Below are positions 56,821 to 64,000 of a stretch of DNA of 64,000 bases, piece by piece. Each line of letters starts with the position of its first letter. Position 1 is the stretch's first letter. Origin of the DNA: Periplaneta americana (lineage: Eukaryota > Arthropoda > Insecta > Blattodea > Blattidae). The notes beneath the pieces were generated by a model that saw only the letters and a list, made by a program, of their open reading frames with translations, was not told the DNA's origin and made no database searches. The stretch is taken from NCBI RefSeq assembly GCF_040183065.1, contig NC_091117.1, positions 103,373,001-103,437,000 on the forward strand. The letters are read 5' to 3'. The translations under genes were made by a program, and so were the position numbers.

Positions 56821-58880
56821 AGAAAATGCATGGAAATGAGATGTATATGCTGCCTCTCCCTGCCACTTACCCCTTCCACCTTGACAGAGCGATCCCACCT
56901 GTCTTTACCTTCCTGCTGATCCCTGCTTTCACAGCAGTTTTCCACCCTTATATCGGTGTGAAATTGGCACTCAATTTTTGTTTTGTCTATGGTACATACA
57001 ACTCTGCTAGAAGCCAAGTACGTAAATACAAATTTTTACCTTAATGTAGTAACGCAATTGTAAAGAAATAGGTCTACTGCGAATCTTGGACTGTAAAAGC
57101 AAGATTGACAAGTAAAATAATGTCAACATAAATGAAGGTTAATAGAGGGGAAAAACAATCAAAGCCACTTTTCTGTTAAGAGTGAGATAATAGTCTAATT
57201 CAGTATACCACTGCAAAATTTTTTGAAGGAAAGGATGACTGTATTTGTGGTGATAATTTTCCTTTACCAGTTTCGACAAGAAGAACACTGAATTAGTAAT
57301 ATATTGAGTTAGAAAACTAACTTTTAAAAACAAATATTACATTATGAGCCCAAAGAATGACGTGATCATGGAAGACCTTAGAAAAAGTGGAATAAGCGAA
57401 GTCTGAATATTCAACCCATGAAATGAGGAAGAAGAAAATGATCAATAATATGCAAGTAAGCTAAAGTAGGTAGTTAGCATTAATAGCATAATGATTTACC
57501 TTTATTAGTAACAGTCTGAATTTAGTACACAGAAAAATGAGGGACTAATCACATGAAGGCTACTTGTCAGGAGAACGGGTTTTCTTTGAGTTTGATAATG
57601 ATAAAATTCCGAGTATAAGTACATTTAATAATGAAAGCACGTCTTCACTATTAAGACAGCTTTAAGTGTTTCCGCATAAAGGCAACTTTTTTCCTCAGTC
57701 CACCATAAATTCTGTTATGCTGAAGATGCACTCAACATATGCCTTGTTCGAGAAATACACAACAAAAATCAAACATTCTTTTAATTTTATCAATATTGAT
57801 GTGGATATTGCTACCCAGCCTTGTGAAAGGGAAAGTTACATTCCACTCTTTGGCTAAACTAGCGCAGAGTTAATTCCTTGTACTCCGCTTATACACCTTC
57901 AAGTATTGAGAGCTTTCTTCTTAGTCATACCAACATAACTTTGGTGACATTACGAAAGTTTCACGCTAGTGTACACTCACTCATTGCCTTGCATATACGA
58001 ATCCATGAAGGTTGGGTTGGTTTAGGCTTTTGTTACATCTTGCATATGGGTCATTCCATTGTGGCGGGCATGACATATTTAGTTAAACTGACTAAAACAC
58101 GATTATGTCAGTTTCTTGTCTTATAGGCAGTTGAAAAAGCTATGGTATACACCTCTAATTACCTAGTTCTTGATCCATAAATTATGAAATCCATATGTTT
58201 GAGAAAGAAGAAGGGGAAAGACTAAATGTCACAGGTGTGACAAAATTTTCCATTGACATTGCACATTGATGTAGTTCATTCAGTAACTTTGGTAATTGGT
58301 AAGGTCTGAAAGAGTAGGACATTTTTTTTTCTGTATCTGTAAGATTGTTAGAACAAGATTACCTTTTTTAAGCTTGGATTTGTGTTTGACCAAGACACAC
58401 GGAATATTTATAACATGTTACGGGTGTGACAAAATAGTTAAAATATGGAATTTCAATTATTTTATTATTATTTTCTCCAAACATCTGAAAATACAACTAA
58501 TTAAAGATATAAAAGGAAACAAATGCAATCATAAAGTTTTACTGTTTGATTTTGCTGTGAAAATTAATAATTTTCAAACAAAAACAAACTGTCCACACTT
58601 ATGTATAACTTTGGGATGTTTCACTCTTTTAATTACAATAGAAGCTTACTTTCCTTCTTTGGTCAGATCCGTGAACTCCCACTATAGCCAACATAGGAAA
58701 CAAAACTATGATTGAAATTATCTATCAATTAACAAAGTGTAACTGTGCTGTTTTTAAAATGCCATGTATCCAAGTCTCCTGGACTAAGTTATGTTGAGTA
58801 TTTTAACAGTAGACTTTTTATGGATTTTTTTTTTTTTTTTTTTTTTTTTAGGATACCGGTACAAGACCAGTTAACATGGA
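56821..58880. other. Intergenic: nothing recognised
   Basis: The frame at 58296-58715 (139 codons) shows no known domain and is AT-rich. I see no repeat ends or RNA genes. A poly-T lies at 58825-58849. Confidence 0.4.
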
Positions 58881-58890
58881 ATGATTCATA

Positions 58891-59691
58891 CAGGGTGTCC
58901 CATTTATCTTGTGCACCTATTATAACTTTTTTGTTTGGATAGGTATTGGAATTTTTGTTTTTGAGAGTTATGTTAGAACGAGAGTGTAGAGATTTGGTGC
59001 ATGTAACTATATTATGGTACAAGACACATGTGACGTCATCAATTTTTCAAATAGCACTACGTACTTTAATCATGTTACATAGATTACACACATTAAGACG
59101 AGTTCAAAATGTATCACAATGTTACCTTCCCGATCAATAACAACAAAATGCAAAATGAATGACATCAGAATATGCCGTTTGTTGCCGTGCCCCATTCATC
59201 TTGTGCATTGACTTACACAAAACGAAAAACGACTGACGTCCGTACACGTCGTGTGTTGTGTGTTTGCTGTCTTAACATATAAACAAACTACAACAATTGC
59301 CGACTCCTCAATCCACGTACAGTGGCCTGCACGTTCTCCGGACCTGTCGCCACACGACTTCTTTCTGTGGTGAACTGTAAAGGACAGTGTATACCAGAAC
59401 ATTCTGACAACACCAGACGACATGCAGTAACACATTCGACAGGCTTGTGTGTCCATTCAGCCAGCAACGTGCAGGGCAGTCATATGGTCTTTCAGGGAAT
59501 GTGCATTAATGTGAATGGTCACCATTTGGAACATCTTCTGTGACTCTCAAAGCATAATGTAGTTACATGCACCAAATCTCCACACTCATGTTAGCCCTTT
59601 GTTCTAACATAACACTCAAAAACAAAAATTCCAATACCTATCCAAACAAAAAAAGTTAATGATAGGTGCACAAGATAAATGGGATACCCTG
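58891..59691. mobile_element. mariner-like deletion derivative with ~125-bp inverted ends
   Basis: CAGGGTGTCCCATTTATCTT at 58891 is mirrored from 59691 by CAGGGTATCCCATTTATCTT, and similarity continues for about 125 bases (including GGATAGGTATTGGAATTTTT and AGATTTGGTGCATGTAACTA). TA flanks both ends (58889-58890, 59692-59693). The middle retains a plus-strand transposase scrap at about 59319-59540, QWPARSPDLSPHDFFLW and QNILTTPDDMQ, the third catalytic region. The rest of the gene is deleted. Confidence 0.88.
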
Positions 59692-60183
59692 TATACGAAT
59701 TTGTGATAGGTTAGGTTAAGCTTTTGTTATGTCTTGTATTTACGAATCTCTGCAGGATTTTCAAGTGCTGGGCAAAGACTGGTGATATTTTGTTTTGTAA
59801 TGTTGTCAGTACTGGTCTATAATAAGGTCTTGTAATGGAGGATTTTGACTTCGGAAATCACAAGAACTATCTGTCCACTAGTTTCATTTTTTATTACTCA
59901 AATGTGATTTTATTTTACAAGGAGAAATTTACCAAACAGCACATTTTCATTTAAACCTATACCACAGATACATATTCAGAAAAAATTAATTGCTGCTTCG
60001 ACATCACTCAATTCAAGTCACTTTTTTTTAATTTATCCGTGATAGTTCCTTGATAATCAGGGCTTGGAAAAAAAAAAAAAGCATTCATTTGCATGTCTGT
60101 GACGAGTGAAAATTTTCCTTGCTCTAAAATATTTGCGTTTTTCAATCAAATGTTGACAATAAAACTAGAAATACAGCTGTGGT

Positions 60184-61245
60184 TTGTTTGTGGTGCTGTG
60201 TTGTTTGCGTTCCTGTTTCAACCATTTGGCGATGAGTGAGATGGCCGACCACAAGGAACAAAGAGTGTGTATGAAATTTTGTTTTCTGTTAGAGAAAACT
60301 GCAGCCGAGACCATTGAGATGCTTCGGCAAGCCTTTAATAATGATGCTTTGGAGAAATCACAGGTCTACGAGTGGTTTTCCTGTTTCAAATCTGGCAAAA
60401 TGTCAACTGAAGACATGCCACGTCCCGGGTGTTCTTCGACAAAAAGAAATGACGAAAACATTGCCAAAATCAAATTTGCAATTGATGAAGATCGTCGAAA
60501 GACCATTGACGAAGTTTCTGAGCAAACGAACCTGTCATGGAGCACGGTCCAGCGAATTATAACGAAGATTTGCACATGAGGTGGGTGTCTGCAAAATTTG
60601 TTCCTCGCTTGCTCACAGATGACCAAAGAGAAAACCGTGTGAGAGTTTGCCACAACTTGAAGAGTGAAGTGCAGAACGATCCAAATTTTCTTAAAAGAAT
60701 TGTGACTGAGGATGAGTCTTGGTGCTATGGGTACGATCCAGAATCAAAACAAGCATCGAGCCAGTGAAAAACTTCAAATTCACCACAACCCAAGAAAGCA
60801 CGTCAAGTGCAATCCAATGTGAAAACAATGTTGATTTGTTTTTTGATGTGAATGGCATTGCCCACAAAGAGTTTGTTCCGCCAGGACAAACTGTGTACCA
60901 ACATATCTATTTGGATGTGTTATGAAGATTATGAGAGGGTGCAACGAAAACGGCCCGAAATGTGGAGAAATGGGAACTGGTTGCTTCACCACCACAATGC
61001 TCCAGCCCACACAGCTCTGACGGTCTGACAGTTTTTGACAAACAACAACATGGTGCTTGTGCCTCATCCATCCTACTCACCAATCTGGCTTCGTCGGACT
61101 TTTTTTAGTTTCCACGGATGAAGAAATGTCTAAAAGGAATGCGATTCAGTGATGTGGATGATGTCAAAGAAAATACGCTAACGGCTTTGAACAGTATCCT
61201 GCCTCAAGAGTTCCAAGTGTTGAGCCGTATAGAACGAGGATAATA
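60184..61245 (+). pseudogene. mariner transposase, frameshifted copy
   Basis: From EMADHKEQRVCMKFCFLLEK the plus strand carries the paired helix-turn-helix region (SQVYEWFSCFKSGKMSTEDM, then TIDEVSEQTNLSWSTVQRII). After a break come LTDDQRENRVRVCHNL and RIVTEDESWCYGYDPESKQ (first catalytic Asp). The second motif reads LHHHNAPAHTAL instead of LHHDNAPAHTAL, so the Asp is replaced by His. The third region is frameshifted near 61080. C-terminal DVDDVKENTLTALNSI is recognisable. The copy is inactive; terminal repeats were not found. Confidence 0.85.
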
Positions 61246-61329
61246 ATAATTTTATGTATGGTATTTCTCTATCAAGGATTCTATCCCCACCTCATCAGGA
61301 ATCTTAATTTGCACCCTGGGTATGTGTAT

Positions 61330-61442
61330 GTGAGAAAACTGGCCCAAACTGTGGCAGTGCAGCAGATTTAAACTTTTTTTTGGTCCAGCCAAAAGTGCTG
61401 TTGTTTTGGCAATGCCGGTTAATTGGGTGAGGAATTTTACTG
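61330..61442 (+). mobile_element. Right end of a Tigger-like element related to 13668-14626
   Basis: CCCAAACTGTGGCAGTGCAG, TTTTTTTTGGTCCAGCCAAA and TTTTGGCAATGCCGGTTAAT match the last ~115 bases of the element in intron 4, and the end ATTTTACTG|TA at 61442 is identical in form. The left end is missing or too diverged to see. Confidence 0.7.
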
Positions 61443-64000
61443 TACATTTTTATTACTAGAATAGGCCTATCTTCATTCCTAAACTGTTGGAGCCTAGGAT
61501 TAGATCGTTATCTACAAAATAAGCCTTTGACTATAATATTGAAAATGCTGCCAAATAAAACACAAAAAATCTTCATAATTAAACAGTTTTTTCAGAATCA
61601 TCAAATGCTTGAATTGAATTTAAATGGGAGAGGAGAACTGTGACAGCCCTAGCACTACGACCTAAAATGTCTGTTGTGCTTCCTCTTCATAATACCCTAT
61701 CAGTCCAATAGTTCAATATTTTTTATGAACTGAATCAAATTATGGACTGGGATAGTTGATAACTCATCAAGTTTTGAAAAGTGTTTCTCGAGAGCTTTTT
61801 GATGAGTGAGAACATTGCAGTCACATTAACAGATGAGCTACAACGAGTACAAGCTGGGTTCCATCTTGTTTTTGTTTCTTAAGATCCCTGCACCCATTTT
61901 TCGTAATTTTGTTGGTTCACCTGATGAACCTCCTGTTGCCTTATGAGCCTTCTACATAGGCCTAAGTACTATGTTTGGAAAAATTCGTTTTCACTTCCTG
62001 CACGTGCCATTATTAGTCTTTGTCTTTGAAACTAGAGCCAGAAGACAGCTTTTTCGTTAGTCCATGATTTCTATGAACATGACATATGATTCGTCAGCAT
62101 ACACTATATTACTTCTGATTTATGTTCATTCATGTCTTAAGATAATTTATTCTCTTATGACTAATGTCTGACTTCTGAATTAAAGTTGCTCTAATATGGC
62201 AACCACCTTTATGCTTTATTGTGCTGTTAATTGTACCTGCATAAATAAAATACTGTTTTGTTTAAGAGTAAACAACAAATTATATTTTTTTCTCATTTTG
62301 AGTTTAAAGTGGTACTAAATAGACGCAAAATCCGTTCTTGTATTAAATAAAAAGTACACATAACTGCCAATTCAATAGTGATATTTCACACAGGTCTCGT
62401 GGAAAAGTATGAAATTTTATAAAAGAAAACACAAACCTAATTTACTTAAAGAGTTATAAATCAGCATCAGCAATATAGTTTTTAAACACAATTTCCTTTA
62501 CTTAGTATAATAAGAAAATAGTATTGGTTCTAATAAGTTTAAATGTGTGTTGAAATAATACAGGTCCATTCAGTATATTAGATTCAATTTATTTCGTATA
62601 AAATAATTATAAGAAGTCTTAACACGATCGTGCTTCTTCAGATTTAGTTCTGAAAATTTGTTTTATGAGCACTGTACTAGTTATTTTCGTAAAAGAAAAG
62701 CTACAAATTATTATTCATGTTGTGAGCGAACAAAAGAAATAAGATTAAGGTTTTTATATCTATTTCTGATACTACAGTATGTTAGATATGAGTATAAGTA
62801 GATAGACTGAAGGCCCAATCCCACATAGCAGAATCGAATTGAACAAAATTTCTTTTCACAATGTATTTAAATGGGAAATAGCAGGAAACAGCACGTCAAA
62901 TCGAACTAAACTGAATGGAATTCATGCCAGAACAGAATTTCTTGTTTCAGTTATGATTGTATGTTCTTGTGAAGCCTTCGTGAGAAAACAAACCATATCT
63001 ATTTTTGGTAGTGTAATTTGTTTATTGAAAGTTACTGCTGAAATAGTACATATACAGAGAATTACAATTTAATATGAACGAAGAAAAAATAATAAATCTT
63101 GTTCAGAATTATCCGCTATTGTAAGACAAAACACAAAAGTATTCTGTAATAATTATGCCCGTGATAATGCATGAAGTGAAATAAGTAAATTAATGGAAGC
63201 ATGAGGTTAAAAATAAAACCCAAAGAAGTGCAAAAGAACGGAATTTTTTAATCTCTCCTTATGTGTATCTTGTTAAAAAGTTTAATGATTTCAGTATATC
63301 CTTTCCTTGTTTTGAAATATTCGATTCTTCTTCCGCCTCTTATATAACTGTGTTAAAGCTATTATTAGATCCATTTAAATTGCAACATGAATCGGTTTGA
63401 CTTTACTACAGCAGCTACAGAGTTTTTTATTTGATTCTGGTAAGTGGGAGCAAACCTAGACAGACAGATAAGAGGGTGAGTAGTTATATTAAATTTTAAT
63501 CGTGTCAATTATGGTGCCAAGAAAGAATGATATTGGACTTCTAAAAGAATATAAGATTGTTGCCTGGTTTTTAAGATATTTGGTTCTTATTTAAAATATA
63601 AATTGGGGCCATTCCTTGAAAACTCATACCCTGTTATTGTTTAGTCAAATGTCCGAAGACAGGTCTCAATCTCACAAATGATACCAATAAGGCATCACTC
63701 GAGGCAACTAAGCCAGGAGATAATGGGATAGAGTGGTCAGTTCCTTTCCTCCCTACTCATATTCTATGGCAACAAAATTGATCAACACTGTCTTTTTTTT
63801 TTTTAAACTTGGTGAGCAGATTCAAACTATGTCATGTGGGTAGTTTTGGTAATCTGATGTTTGGTTTTGTAGTTACAGGACGTTAAAAAAATCACCACTT
63901 CAACATAAAAATGTTACTACAATATATATTTTTGTGAATAACTCTGAACTCGAGGCTCTGAAGTAAGTAACGTCTTTTAAAGCTTATTGAAATGTCCTTG
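61443..64000. other. Intergenic to window end: nothing recognised
   Basis: The last 2.5 kb is AT-rich. I found no coding motif, tRNA-like head or repeat ends. The frame at 62839-63072 has no recognisable domain. Confidence 0.4.

Noticed and set aside
58296-58715. 139-codon open frame
   Set aside because: AT-rich, no known motif and no splice or homology evidence.

Overview
The window looks like a piece of a large, repeat-rich insect genome. The only host gene I can support is the 3' end of Nipped-A (the insect TRRAP orthologue). Its last ten coding exons lie on the + strand between 221 and 44122, with GT/AG introns of 0.6 to 11.7 kb. The LINE and tRNA-SINE families that fill the introns resemble those I associate with cockroaches, so Blattodea (perhaps Periplaneta) is my best guess. 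That is inference, not something proved by the sequence.

The ten exons encode the last 535 residues of a giant PIKK-family pseudokinase scaffold of SAGA and Tip60/NuA4-type acetyltransferase complexes: the end of the FAT region, the dead PI3K-like domain and the FATC tail ending in PAWHPWL. The reading frame stays open across all nine junctions, so this looks like a functional gene. A poly(A) signal follows at 44482. From there to 64000 I see no host gene, only transposon relics and unremarkable AT-rich DNA.

Intron 1 (396-5902) holds a 2.2-kb element with 37-bp inverted repeats and an 8-bp target duplication (1422-3614). It carries a hairpin-bearing 61-bp minisatellite, and the unoccupied target survives in the neighbouring tandem copy. 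Introns 3 and 4 each carry a pogo/Tigger-type element within about 13 bp of the 5' splice site, and intron 3 has a Harbinger-like element abutting the first. A LINE with a 5' inversion and a 16-bp target duplication sits at 11819-12776. Introns 4 to 6 hold a relic transposon ORF, several tRNA-derived SINEs with target duplications, an RTE-like LINE with two nested insertions, piggyBac and hAT relics, and fragments of RNase H-type LINEs. Intron 8 (29766-41427) holds another LINE tail, a hAT relic and a head-to-head Penelope-like element (31700-34265) whose arms are nearly identical and each contain a hammerhead-ribozyme-like motif. It also holds a 4.7-kb inverted-repeat-bounded block with a Tc1-type transposase, a 50-bp minisatellite and three tRNA-like sequences.

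The downstream 20 kb contains several MITE-like elements with clear ends (46200-46698, 50922-51347, 56615-56816, 58891-59691), a mariner relic (60184-61245) and SINE fragments.
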